This document shows positions 10,991 to 22,054 of a DNA stretch of 41,063 bases, in pieces. Each line of letters starts with the position of its first letter. The first letter of the stretch is position 1. Position numbers and translations under genes: made by a program. Source of the stretch: Glomus cerebriforme (taxonomy: Eukaryota > Glomeromycota > Glomeromycetes > Glomerales > Glomeraceae); assembly GCA_003550305.1 (NCBI GenBank), contig QKYT01000035.1, forward strand, positions 59,795 through 100,857, written 5' to 3'. Below the pieces are notes generated by a model, which saw only the letters and a list, made by a program, of their open reading frames with translations, did no database searches and was not told the origin of the DNA.

Positions 10991-11344
10991 TTCCATAAAC
11001 ATCAAAAAAAAAAATTTTAAAAGATAAGAAAAATAATAAATATAACTTTCTTAAATATTTTTTTGAAAGTTTAGGTTAATATGTACTAATTTGTTTTAAT
11101 TACAAAATTTATATAAATTTTGTATTATTAATTTTTATTCATTCAATTTTTTTTTAATTATGTAAATATTATTTAGTTAATTTCAAATTAAATTATTTAT
11201 TTGATTAATTTTTCAAATTTTATGCATAATTCTTTACTCATTTGATTTAATTTTTCAATTTTTTTTTTGAAAATTAAATGTTAATATTTTACAGAAGTAA
11301 TAAATTTGAATATTTTTGAATCATTCTTATATCACTTCAACTGA

Positions 11345-11383
11345 TAAAATATTTATTTCTATAGATTCTATATAAATGATATA
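11345..11383 (+). repeat. 39-bp direct repeat, left of the Tigger element
   Basis: These 39 bases directly abut the left end of the Tigger-type element. They match 13834-13872 on its right side at 38 of 39 positions, the single difference being G/A. The expected target duplication for this superfamily is only TA. Confidence 0.85.
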
Positions 11384-13833
11384 CAGTATACTTTCACTAA
11401 ACTGAAGTCACCATTTAAAACCAAAATTTCAGTATATAGTAATTTTTGGTATATTAAATTTTTTTTATATACTAAAGTTTATATATTTTTTAAAAAAAAT
11501 CATTATATCAAAACTAAATCATGTGATTTATTATTTTATGAAAATCATATTACAATATACTTCATTTACAAATTATCTAATGCTAACCAATTATCTAATA
11601 ATACTTATTTTTTATGCTCTTTATAAAAATAACTAATTTTACTTTTTAGATTTTTTAAAGTAGCTATATGTTTAACTTCAGCAATAAAATTATCTGGTGG
11701 ATTATTAATAAAAGTTCTGATATAGACATTTTTAGTTGCATAGTTTCTTTTTGTCATTCTTCTTCTGATTCTAATATTAACTATATCCTCATCTGTAAGT
11801 TCTTCTTCTCTAATATTAATATCTTTATCAATTGTAATAAATTCTTTGGTGTTTATTTCCTTTTCCCAATTTTGTAAATTATAATATTCATTTAATAATT
11901 CTTGAAATTCTTGCTCCTCAGCTTCAAAATCTTGTTTTTCACTTTCAGAATTTTGTTTTTTATCATTAGATTAAGTAAAACAAAAAGAAAGAATTCCAGT
12001 TTTTAACTAACAATTATATATAATTTCATGTATTACTGTATTTTAAGTTTCCTTACAAAGTAAAATAGAATCTATGAATCCATTATTTTTAGGTTTGGGA
12101 TTGAAATATCAAACTTTTATTCATCATTATAAGCTTCAATCCTATTTTTAATAAGTCTCTTATGGTATTAGTGTATTACATCTAAATTTAAGATTGTTAA
12201 TTAATAATAATATCTAATTAATTATTATCAAAATTTAATAAAATAATAAATACAAACTTTAAATAAATTGATGATTTCTGCATTAGGAGTTGCAGATATG
12301 CCGTAGTATTAGATGGAAGATAATAAATTATAATATTTATTGTAATAAAGAATTTTTAGTAGTGTGAATTGGAGTATTATTTACTAATAAAAGAATTTTT
12401 TTATTTAACTTTTCCATTCTTTTATTTAAAAGTTTTAAGTATTCATTCCAAATAAAACTTTATTTACATCCAGGCACTTTTGTTTTAATAATAATTAATG
12501 GAAAGTTTTGATTTATTATAACTAATCATATCTCTTAGTATTTTAAATTTGTGGATAAATAAAGATGGTAGTTTAGTTGATCCAGTAGCATTAAATATTA
12601 ATAAAATTGTCACTCTTTCTTTAGATTTTTTCATTCCTGATAAAGATCCAGTTAATAAAGTCTTAGAAGTTTATAATTTCTAATATAATCCTATAATTTA
12701 AACAAAAAGAATAATAAACAATTAAAATTTATTTGTAATAATTATTTTACAGAATTCTAATGATATTTACAGTTTTGTAAAATCACCAATTTATACTGTA
12801 TTGTAGTTTTCTAATTAGTGGATTATAATAAACTTATAAAAATATTAATAAAAAAAATTAATGGTAATTAGAGAACTGTACTACTATAATACAATAAAAT
12901 ACTGTAAACTCATCCATTTCATCACAATCAAACACATTTTTAATATCATAATTACTTATTAATTCTTGTAATTTCTTTTTCTTTTCTTCTAATTCTTCTT
13001 TACTTGGTCCACTTTGAGCTTCCTCATGTTTATTGTATTGCTTCAAATTATGTCATTTTTTAAAATTAGTTAACCAACTATCTAATTCATAAAAATTTTC
13101 AATATTTAATAATTTTGCAAAATCATCAGCTTTTAATAAAATTATTTCACTAGTAATTGTCCTATTTGCAGCTAAGGCATGAGTAATCCAAATAGCAAGA
13201 TCTTCTTCTAATTGAGAAAATTTTGATAATCTATTTTTCTGCCTATTAGCACCTGTATCATTAACTTTCAACCACTTTTCTTTCTTTTTTAGAATATCAC
13301 ATACAGTATTTTCTGTAGCACCACTGAACCTTTATCCTAATTCTTTATAGATTAAGGATGGATTTTATTGGTGTAATAAATACATATCTTTTTTTTTGTC
13401 CAAAATTTAGCATAACTCTTTTATTTGTTAATATTTTATTATTAAAATTTTTTCTTTTATTATTCATAGTTTCTAGTATAGTAAAAAAAAAATAAGGTGA
13501 AATAAAAGATGAAGCAAGTAATTTTATAAACTAGTAAAGTAAAAGTAAAATGAAGTAATAAAGTGATTGATAAAATTGTAAAAGTTACACAAATTAAATA
13601 TCATAATTTAATTACAGATCATATGATTTTAATCTTTAGTATAATAAGTTTTTTTTTATTATATACTATTATAAATAGTAAAAATAGAAATTTTGGTATA
13701 ATGTTATATAAAATTTTATAGTAAAATTAGTATATCAAAAGATTTTAAATATTAATGAAAATGGTTATACAAAAATCTTTGGTATATAATGATCTTTAAT
13801 TTATTGTAGCTTCAGTTTATTGAGAGTATACTG
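11384..13833 (-). mobile_element. Tigger/pogo-type DNA transposon, 2450 bp, decayed
   Basis: The ends are inverted: CAGTATACTTTCACTAAACT on the left and CAGTATACTCTCAATAAACT read from the right. TA lies on each side (11382-11383 and 13834-13835), as expected for Tc1/mariner/pogo insertions. The transposase relic inside reads on the minus strand. Outside the TA, 39-bp direct repeats flank the element. It is nested inside the hAT-like element 9921-14253 and is therefore younger than it. Confidence 0.85.
11605..13467 (-). pseudogene. Tigger/pogo (CENP-B-like) transposase pseudogene
   Basis: The order on the minus strand fits a CENP-B/pogo transposase. First comes an N-terminal helix-turn-helix piece (VCDILKKKEKWLKV, about 13260-13320). 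A CENPB-type HTH follows (EEDLAIWITHALAANRTI ... WLTNFKK, 13062-13230). Then come DDE-domain pieces: KKSKERVTILLIFNATGSTK at about 12580-12650 and a segment containing ILLLVNNTPIHTT at about 12370-12410. In the latter the family's LVDN motif has Asn in place of Asp. The C-terminal tail includes EEELTDEDIVNIR (about 11770-11810) and ends at a TAA at 11605. Several stops and frameshifts make it inactive. The start is approximate (ATG at 13465-13467). Confidence 0.8.
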
Positions 13834-13872
13834 TAAAATATTTATTTCTATAAATTCTATATAAATGATATA
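13834..13872 (+). repeat. 39-bp direct repeat, right of the Tigger element
   Basis: Partner of 11345-11383, 38/39 identical. The two copies could equally be read as two units of a 37-bp tandem repeat whose junction TA was the insertion site. Confidence 0.85.
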
Positions 13873-14877
13873 ATATTTTTTGAAATTAAAATTGAATGGT
13901 GAAGAATCACTCTTGATCAAAAATATTGGTATTTTTATATATCACTAGTGTAATACTTTGTATAATAATGAAATATAACTTATAATTTTAGAAATTGAAA
14001 TGATCAATCATTATAAATAATTGATTTTATAATAAAAAATAAAATAACAAATAAATTTAAACTATAAAATAATTAAACTTTTAAATTGTTTATATATTTA
14101 TTATGTATAATTTTTATTCTAATAAATTGAGCTGGCTCAAGTTTTTAAGCTGAGTTCATTGCTAGCTTGAGCCTAACTTGCAAGTTACCAAGCTGGCTTG
14201 AGTTTGGCTTAGCTTAAAAACTTGCAAGCTAGCTCAACTTGTGCAGAGCTTTACACATACTATTATATGTAATTAAATTTTAAAAATTTAAATTATATAA
14301 AAAAATGCAAATTATTAATTTACATTACCTTGTAATTAAATGCTGTACTCTTTTTAAAAAGATTTTAATTGAAAAATAATATATTATATGAATAGTTCCT
14401 ATATGTTTAAGATATTATTTACCTTCTCTTATATAAAATTATTTTGGATAGCATTTTTTCCAATGGTTTAAAATTATTTTCAATTTGTAAGTTATTATCT
14501 TTAAATAAATCATCACCAAAATTTTCAGAACTTGTTATATATATTCTAAAATTATTTATTTGTATTGGTAATATGTTAAAAAAAGGATATTTATAATAAT
14601 GATAGACTTTATTAAAAAATTGAATAGCTATGTCTCTCTTTTTTTATATATATAAGATGTTTACAAATTAGAAATTAGCTAATAAAAAAAGCTAGGTACC
14701 TATAAATCCAGTTATTAATATCAGTAAAATATGCATTATTATTAAGTATTTATATTATAAGAGTCTTCTATTCTTTTTTAAATACTTTTCTTCAAGTAAC
14801 TTTTTTTTTGTTTTACTACAAAAATTTGTTCAAACTTTCTTTTATTATGTAAAACTACTTATTTCATAATGATAAAT

Positions 14878-14998
14878 ATAACCAAGTCTAAGATTAGTAC
14901 TAGCAGCCAATTTTTATAACTTTATCAATATTTATAACCAAGTCTAAGATTAGTATTAGCAGTATTAGTAGCCAATTTTTATAACTTTATCAATATTT
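14878..14998 (+). repeat. Direct tandem duplication, about 55-66 bp, two copies
   Basis: The phrase ACCAAGTCTAAGATTAGTA through TTATAACTTTATCAATATTT occurs twice in succession. The second copy has an extra internal duplication of about ten bases (TATTAGCAG type). It adjoins the dispersed repeat that follows. Confidence 0.8.
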
Positions 14999-15215
14999 CA
15001 TATTAGATTGAAAACCTAAGAGAGTTAAGGAGAGATTCAGGTGAATTGGATGAAGGGTATTTATTTGATGGGAAGATTCAGAAGGACTAGTTAAAGGAAT
15101 TATTTTTATTTCTAGTACTAGAATATGGGAAAGATTTAAAGTATATCTTATCTAAGAAGATTCAGAAATGTGACCTTATTTTGAGGATCTGTATTGTATA
15201 AGTATAACAAGTTGA
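14950..15215 (+). repeat. Dispersed repeat copy 1 (LTR- or SINE-like)
   Basis: About 265 bp with a clear homologue in inverted orientation at 25980-26260. Shared words include GAAGATTCAGAAGGACT, GGAATTATTTTT and ACTAGAATATGGGA. It has no coding capacity. It could be a solo LTR, but TG...CA ends and a target duplication were not resolved. Confidence 0.65.
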
Positions 15216-15769
15216 ACATTTCTATCTCTAAAAAAAAAAAAGAGAGCTTATATTTGATTAATTACTGTTATATAATTTCTATTCTATATAGTTTAATTAT
15301 CAATAAACTAACTTATTTAACTTGTCTTTAAAAAAAAAAATATATATATATAATCAAATTTAAGCATAAGTAAATAAACTTATATAGAAAATCACATTTT
15401 AACACTTTCTAATACACTTTAATAAAAATATTGGTTTTAAAAATAGAAAGTTTATTTATTATCACATCTAACACAAAACTATAAAAACTAATGATCTACA
15501 TTATATCATTTATTCTACAAATACACCTAAAGACACAATAAAAAATTTTGCTTACAAAAATTATAAATTTCTTTAACTGCTATCTTCCAAATAAAAACTA
15601 AAAAAAAAAATTAATTGTTTATTATTAAAATAAGTGGATATTTATGAAGGTGACTATTCATTATTTTTTATATTAACAGTCTTATTTCTTTTGAACAGAA
15701 AATTATTTTTTCTTTAGTTATACTTGGACAAAATAAATGAAAATTACTGTTGTACTACAATACCATTGT

Positions 15770-16130
15770 AATTAATCTGTTAAGGTTTTTTATTATTTAC
15801 TAGTTTTACTTTTACTGCTTTCTTAATATACTAAAGATATAATTGTACTTTGATACCACTTCATATAAAATAGGCAGTAGAAATTTAAGTAAAATCTTTA
15901 TCAGTAATAAAAAAATCTGAGTTTTTAATTAAATTAAAAAGTTAATTATAATTCTAATTTGTATACCATTGCCATAATTTTTATTATTTTCAATAAATAA
16001 ATAAGCTAATAGAACTCTTATTCTATCAACTTTAGCATATACTACATATAGCTCAAATTTTAAATTATTGATATTATCTAAATTTATAAAAAGAAAAGAA
16101 ATTGTGTATTTATAAATAATATACATAAAA
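15770..16130 (-). pseudogene. MULE-type transposase fragment
   Basis: The minus strand reads RIRVLLAYLFIENNKNYGNG (about 15965-16025). Downstream, in another frame, it reads DFFITDKDF and then HIKKAV-like sequence after YIKK (about 15800-15910). From memory of the family, this order (pre-strand YLFL(D/E)NN, then FFLTDKD, then CLWHIKKAV) is the core of MULE transposases. Stops stand where Trp and Gln are expected. Neither the termini nor the rest of the gene were found, so this is a relic of perhaps 120 codons. Confidence 0.5.
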
Positions 16131-16221
16131 TTTTAATAATATTTTAAGTTAAATAAACATAAAATTTATTTAAAATAATTGCTTATATGTAACATCAATA
16201 CCAATTTTACAAATTTTAAAC

Positions 16222-17574
16222 TAGTGTTTTGAAAAAAATCTGGTTTGATTTGAATCTGCAGATTTGATCTAAAACAGATTCAGATCAGTTTGCAAATTTT
16301 TAAGATTTATGGATCTGATCTGAATCCAATCCAAGATATAAAAAAATCTGAATCTGATTTGATAGATTCAGATTTTATATATTAAATATTGATAAAATAA
16401 AAAAAAAGTTTTTTTTTATTTTTATTTTTTTCAGATAACTTTCCTTTTTTTTAGAGATAGAATTTAGACAAATGAAGAAACCTGAACGAACAGTTCTTAA
16501 ATGAGTTAAAAGTGAGTTCGTTCTTTTATTTATTTTTATTTTTTTTATTTAAGGTAAGTAATTAATGTTTTCCTTTTCTTTTTTTAGAAAATTTGAATGA
16601 ATAAAATAATTGGGATCTTGGACGAATGTAAGTTTATTTTTTTTTTACTTTATTAATTATTAGAAAATCTTTTTTTAGGAAACTGGATGAACGGATGAAG
16701 CTGAATAAAAAGAATTTGAATAAATAAATTAAGAAATAAGTTTGTTTATTTCTTTTATTTTTTTTTACTTTCAGGGAACGTAATTAACATCTCTCTTCTC
16801 TTCTTTTTAGAAAATTGAATAAACAGATGAAGCTGAATGAACAAAACTTGAATGAACAAACTAAAAAGTGAGTTTGTTCATTTCTTTCATTTTTTTACTT
16901 TCAGGAAATATAATTAATGTCTTCCTTCTCCTTTTTAGGAAACTGGATGAATGGATAAAGCTGAATGAACAGAACTTAAATGAATAAACTAAGAAGTAAG
17001 TTTGTTCATTTCTTTTATTTTTTTTACTTTTAGGGAACATAATTAACATCTCTCTTCTCTTCTTGAATAAACAAATAAAGCTGAATGAACAGAACTTGAA
17101 TAAACAAACTAAAAGGTGACTTTGTTCATTTCTTTCATTTTTTTACTTTTAGGGAATATAATTAATGTCTTCCTTCTCTTTTTTTAGGAAACTGGATGAA
17201 GTGATGAACAGACAAAACTAAATGAATAGAACTTAAATAAATGAACTAAGAGGTTAGTTTGTTTATTTCTTTTTATTTTTTTACTTTTAAGAAACATAAT
17301 TAACATCTTCTTTCTCTTCTTTTTAGGAAACTGAATAAACAATTAGATTTAGATCAGTTCAGTTTCAGATTTAAATCTGTTTCAGTTCAGTTCAGTTTTA
17401 GATTAATTAGATCTAAATCAGTTTAGTTCAAATTTGGATTAATTTCAAATTAGTTCAGATCAGATTTAGTTAGATTCAGATTAGTTCAGATTAGTTCAGA
17501 TCTGTTTTAAACCAAATTTAGATCAGATCAGATTTAAATCAAATCTGATCTGAATTGATCTGTTTGGAATACTA
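16222..17574. mobile_element. hAT-like element with AGATCTGATTC arrays and exon-like tandem modules
   Basis: A 1353-bp element with an exact 8-bp target duplication TTTTAAAC (16214-16221 and 17575-17582). Ends are TAGTGTTTTGAAAAAAAT and TAGTATTCCAAACAGATC (read from the right). Each end is followed by 150-230 bp built from CAGATCTGAAT/GATTTGAATC words in both orientations. The middle (16450-17340) is a tandem array described separately. No transposase is present, so it is non-autonomous. The 8-bp duplication and TA-initial ends point to the hAT superfamily by inference. Confidence 0.85.
16450..17340 (+). repeat. About 130-bp tandem modules carrying splice-like signals
   Basis: Seven or so modules alternate in two flavours, giving a higher-order period near 255 bp. 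GGAAACTGG recurs at 16678, 16938 and 17187, with variant copies at 16811 and 17326. In each, TTAAC or TTAAT and a long pyrimidine run lead to TTTTTAG. An A/G-rich piece of 50-60 bases (GAAACTGGATGAA...) follows, then AAGTAAGT/AAGTGAGT. This resembles a branch site, acceptor, mini-exon and donor. No long frame runs through the array. Confidence 0.8.
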
Positions 17575-17582
17575 TTTTAAAC

Positions 17583-18601
17583 TGAAAATTTTTTAGTATA
17601 TTCTATAATTCAGTTAAAAAACCAAGAGCTTTTGGACTTTTTTTTCAAAATATAGTATAATAATTTAATAGGATTTTTTTAAAAGTCACTTTTTTGCAAA
17701 AATAAAAAAGTTTTCATCTTATTTATATCAAAATTTTTCAAGATCAACTTATCAAAAATATATCTGTTTTTGCCAAATATTGATATCTAAGTCATGATCA
17801 ACAAGTCTTTTATATATTTTACATGGAAGTAGATCAATATTATTTAATATAAATTGTTTGACTACTAGTAAAATTGTAAAATTTAGTCATATTGGATGTA
17901 AAATATGATAAATTTCTATATCAGAAAATGTAAAATTTTTATAAATAATTATTTTAATACATCCTTTACAAGTAAACTATTCTATTAATTGCTTATTATA
18001 ATGTTTATTACTATCAGAATCCTTATTTGATTTTTTCTTTAAACAATCTTTTTGGGAATAATAATAATAAAAAGTTTCAGATTTTCTTTTTTTGAATTAT
18101 ATTTACAATGATATCTAATATATATAACTAAACAATAAGAAAGTATATGTTTTATTTACTGAACTATTATAAAGTTTTGAAATTAAACAAATATGGTAAT
18201 ATGGCTAAACTATTATATAAAAATAATTTTTTTTCTTTATTTTATAACATTACTTTTTTTAATAAGCATATTTTGAATTTCCTTTTTCTTTTAACTATAT
18301 ATTACCTCTAAAAAAAAATATTTGTTTCTTTTAACACTTAAAAAAGAAATAAAATAAAAAAAAATAGAATAATAAAAAGAAGCCAAAAAAATATGGCTGT
18401 AAAATTTTGTTTATTTGTTATTATAGTATGTATGATGTCGTAATTATTGATTATGTATTTTAGATCAATATTTTGATAATAATTTTGGTCTGTTAATTTG
18501 AGCCAAAAATTCAGGTTATGTAGGAGTAAAAATTTTTATGGCAATACTGGAAAAAATAACTTAAATTTCATTAAATTATACATAATCTATATATATAATC
18601 T
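17583..18601. other. AT-rich DNA between two hAT-like elements
   Basis: I see no gene, RNA gene or structured repeat in this kilobase. It contains A/T homopolymers only. Confidence 0.4.
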
Positions 18602-18939
18602 ATTTTTGGTAGTATTTCACAAACGATTCAGCTGAATCGAATTTGATTTGGATTTGATTTGGATTTGATTTAGATTTGATTTGATTCAATTCAAAATTTT
18701 TAAATTGCGAATCAAATTCAAATTTTATATTTGGATTTGGTATTGAATTCTAATTTGATTTAATTAGATTCAATTTATTCAAATTAAATTTGAATTAGTC
18801 AAATCCAAATCAAATTTGATTCAACTGAATTAAATCAATTTTACCGCTTTATAATAGTAAAATATACTCATATAGTTATATTAGTTATATGGGTTTAAAA
18901 TTTGAATGCATTCTATCACGTGATTTGATTTATAATTTT

Positions 18940-19640
18940 TTTTATTAGAAATATTTTCTAATATTCTTTTAATTAATTTTATTTGTAGAATTGTAGGAAT
19001 ATCCTGGAAACAAAATGGGTTTCTAGAATAAAAGGTAAATGTTTTTTTTTGTTTTTCTTTATTAAAAACATTTTCTAACGTTCTTTTCATAATTTTTTTT
19101 ATAGGAATGCCCCTAAAGATGAAAGAAGATGAAAAGGTAGGTTTCGTTCTTTTTTTTCGCTAATTTCATTTAAGAACATTTTCTAACATTCTTTTTATGA
19201 CTTTTTTTATAAAAACGCTCCCTGAAGATGAAAGAAGACAAAAGGTAAGTTTTTTGTTATTTTTTCGTTAATTTTATTTAAGGACGTTTTCTAATATTCT
19301 TTTCATAAATTTTTTTTGTAGGAATGCTCTTTGGAAACAACTGGAGACAAAAGGAAACGAGAGGTAAGTTTTTATTATTAGTTTTTTGTTAATTTCATTA
19401 AAGGGTATTACTAATATAGATGGCATCTAAATCCCAAAATCAATTTGAACATATAGTAAAATTCCAAATTATTTTTGGCATCCCAAATTATTTTGGCACT
19501 TTACTTAATAAATTACATATAAACTAAATGAATTTGTACATTCCAAATTATATTTATGCCATTTCAAAATAATTTGGATGGCATCTATAGTTACTAACAT
19601 TCTTTTATTTGAATTTATTTGCAGAGACAATTCTTGGAAA
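18940..19640 (+). repeat. About 108-bp tandem modules with acceptor and donor signals
   Basis: Acceptor-like TTTTTTTATAG/TTTTTTTGTAG followed by GAATGC occurs at about 19104 and 19322, with a mutated copy at 19212 and an older copy near 18990. Each is followed after 30-42 purine-rich bases by AG-GTAGGT, AG-GTAAGT or AG-GTAAAT (about 19034, 19137, 19244, 19364). The intervening stretch repeats TTTCTAACATTCTTTT. This is the same architecture as 16450-17340 with unrelated base sequence. Confidence 0.75.
19415..19590. mobile_element. Nested 176-bp MITE
   Basis: The ends are inverted: TATAGATGGCATCTAAAT on the left and CTATAGATGCCATCCAAAT from the right. The direct repeat TTACTAA lies on each side (19408-19414 and 19591-19597). 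The neighbouring tandem modules show the uninterrupted site as TTTCTAACATTC, so this is an insertion into a repeat unit. The superfamily is unknown. Confidence 0.7.
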
Positions 19641-20131
19641 TATAATGAACTAGTATTCTGTACAAATCTGAATCAAATCAAATCGAATCTGAATTGATTT
19701 GATTTGATTCATTTGAATTTTGAATCAAATTTGAATGATTTGTAATTTGATTGAATCAAATTCGAATCTAATTCAATTCGATTTGATTCGATTTGTGCAG
19801 AACACTAATTTTTGGGATATCTAAAGCCATATTTGATCACGTGATTTAAAATATCTTAAATGTTAAATATTTTATAAATTAAGATTAATATAAACTTGAA
19901 ACTTATAGAATAGCATGCTTTGCAAGTTAAGTTAAAAAAGTTAATTATAATTAGTCATATGAATAAACAATCTTTACTAATCATATCCAAAAATAGATAA
20001 ATAAATTTTAGCAAATTTAAAAAAAAATCAAATAAATAAAAAATGATATTCTAAACCTTATTAAACATTCTAATTAAACTTGCAAAGCAAGCTAAAATAC
20101 ATTTATTATATAATTTTTAAAAGGTTATATA

Positions 20132-21779
20132 CAGTGATTTCCAAAAGTAACTGTTCAAAGATTATTAAATGCAAAATCATATGTTTGTCAATCATATGAT
20201 ATTATATTAATATAATATTTATTATTTATATAATATACTATGTATAAAGTTATTATAATATATTAATTTTAGTAATATATAATAAAGTAGTTTTATTTTA
20301 ATCACGCAATATTTATTAAAATCATATTCAGTTATTTTTGTCATATTTAATTATATAATAAAATTTGATTTTTTTTAAAAAAAAATTTTTAAAAAAAATA
20401 CTAAAAAATTTAATAAAAATATTTTTACCAATATGTATAATCATCCTTTGCAATTATAATATCCTGTATTCTTTGTGACATCGACTCTATTAATTTGGTA
20501 TATGTTTTTAATACCATTTCATTTCAAATTTAAAAAATATGCTCTCATAATGCATCTTTTCCTCTAATAGTAACATTTAATGCTCTGAATTGATAATCAA
20601 CATCATTTCAGAGATATTCAATCAGATTCAAATCTGATGACTGTGCTGGCTATAATAAAACTTTAACATGATTGTCCTTAAATTACTTTTTGATTAGTAT
20701 AGCAATGTGTTTTGGATCGTTATTCTGCTGAAAAATAACATTCAAAACATTTAACTCATAGTACTGCAGAGTCTTCATGAAGTTCTCACTTAGTATTTTG
20801 CAATAAAGTTTAACGTCAAGTCCTCCATCAATCTTACATAAGAAACTTACAACATGAGAAGTAAAGCAATCCCATATGAAAATCCAAACTTAACTATAGG
20901 TTTAATATAAGCATCTCTAAGTGATTCTCCTTGCCTCTTCCAGTAGTATTGATGTCCGTCTGAACTGAATATTTGGAATTTAAACTTGTCAAACCTAACT
21001 ACCTTATTTTAATTGTCTATTGTCTAATCTTTTAATCTCTTAGCAAATTTAAGGTAATTTTCATAATATTTTTTGGATAAAAGTAGCTTCTTGCATTTTA
21101 TCCTAGCTGTTAAACCATTTCTTTTCAATGCTCTACATACAGTATTAGAGCAGACATCAATTTTATCATGAATTTGTAAGTTTTTTTTAATTAAATAGTA
21201 TTAGAACACTCATTCATCATCAAATGTCTTATAATAGTACATTCATTATGCTTATTTAACTTGCGTGATCAACCTGAACATTGTTCATTTTCAACTTTAC
21301 CAGTTTTCTCATATTTCTTTTTAAGGTTTAGTATTATTACATGATTTTGATAACCAATTTTGGATACAATCTTCCTTGAGACAAACCCTTTTTCAATTAT
21401 CATAACCACTTGTACTCTTTATTCTATAGTAAATTTGACCTTTAAATATAAGTGAAAAAAAAGTTAATATTTCAAAATTAGGTAAATATATAAGTATTTT
21501 ATTAGCATACTTATTATTATTATTAAGAAAAAAAAAATTTTTTCTAATTAATTTTTTTTTTCCATAAAAGTAATAAAAATAACTGACCATGATTCCTATA
21601 TAAATGATGACGTATAATTAATTTTTGTTACACAAGTAAGGGGTAATTTTATACTATTTTAAAGATCTACATTTATGTTTATATTTATGTTAATATTAAA
21701 TTAAACGCATTTGTTTTAATTGGCAAACACATGATTTTTTATTTAAAAAATTTTGGTCATTTACTTGTGTAAGTCACTA
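20132..21779 (-). mobile_element. Tc1/mariner-type element, about 1650 bp, decayed
   Basis: Inverted ends CAGTGATTTCCAAAAGTAA (left) and TAGTGACTTACACAAGTAA (read from the right) with TA at the borders. Length and layout are typical of Tc1 elements. It contains a transposase relic on the minus strand. Confidence 0.7.
20425..21450 (-). pseudogene. Tc1-like transposase pseudogene
   Basis: The minus strand reads, in order, an N-terminal helix-turn-helix region (VVMIIEKGFVSRKIVSKIG ... KYEKTGKV), then SSDGHQYYWKRQGESL and FGFSYGIALLL, then CKIDGGLDVKLYCKIL. Next is QNNDPKHIAILIKK, containing the second catalytic Asp of Tc1 DDE domains. PAQSSDLNLIEYL follows, containing the family's PxxSPDLNPIE block (catalytic Asp/Glu region). 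The tail ends at a TAA at 20425. Numerous stops interrupt it, many where Trp or Gln would be expected. Family assignment rests on these motifs, which are characteristic. Confidence 0.8.
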
Positions 21780-22054
21780 TATATAGGTTGAAAAAAGTTT
21801 TATTTAAAAAAAAATGATTTTTTTTATGATTGAACATAATTTTAAATATTCTTTATTTTTGGCAATTATATTACAGTAAATGCTAAACTATTTTTACTAT
21901 TTTTAAAATACTTAGCATTCTTTTTTGAATTATTTTTACTATAATATTATGACATTTTCAGAAAATCAAAAAAAAAATTTTATGAAAGAAAGAAAAAGAG
22001 ATATTTGATATAAAAAATCTATTGTATTTATTACAAATATTATTACCATATAGC

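Larger units (their letters stand above)
9921..14253. mobile_element. hAT-like element with AGCTTGAGCC subterminal arrays, carrying a Tigger insertion
   Basis: The ends are TAAAGCTTCACATGAGCC (left) and TAAAGCTCTGCACAAGTT (read from the right). Each is followed by 130-170 bp of GC-richer sequence built from GAGCCAGCTTGAG-type words in both orientations. This layout matches the better-defined elements at 16222, 18610 and 22055. The 8-bp flanks (9913-9920 and 14254-14261) agree at 5 of 8 positions, with all three mismatches C/T, so the target duplication is decayed or not real. The interior holds exon-like coding fragments (10320-10990) and a complete Tigger-type element (11384-13833). Without the Tigger the element would be about 1.9 kb. 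Confidence 0.55.
14262..15770. other. AT-rich DNA with repeats, no gene
   Basis: Apart from the tandem duplication at 14878-14998 and the dispersed repeat at 14950-15215, this stretch holds A/T runs and a short (TA)n tract near 15341. No coding region is visible. Confidence 0.4.
18610..19807. mobile_element. hAT-like element with GATTTGAATC arrays and exon-like modules
   Basis: A 1198-bp element with an exact 8-bp target duplication ATTTTTGG (18602-18609 and 19808-19815). Ends are TAGTATTTCACAAACGAT and TAGTGTTCTGCACAAATC (read from the right). These resemble the ends of the element at 16222, so the two are probably related families. Subterminal arrays of GATTTGGATTTGATT words fill the first 230 and last 150 bases. 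The middle is an array of about 108-bp exon-like modules. One module is interrupted by a nested MITE at 19415-19590. There is no transposase. Confidence 0.85.

Noticed and set aside
16861..17049. Minus-strand frame over the exon-like array
   Set aside because: It simply translates the tandem repeat twice (KSKKNKRNEQTYF-type). The strand of the splice-like signals is plus.
21393..21590. 65-codon minus-strand frame at the start of the Tc1 relic
   Set aside because: It is composed of Lys/Asn/Phe runs and does not carry the transposase helix-turn-helix, which reads in another frame.
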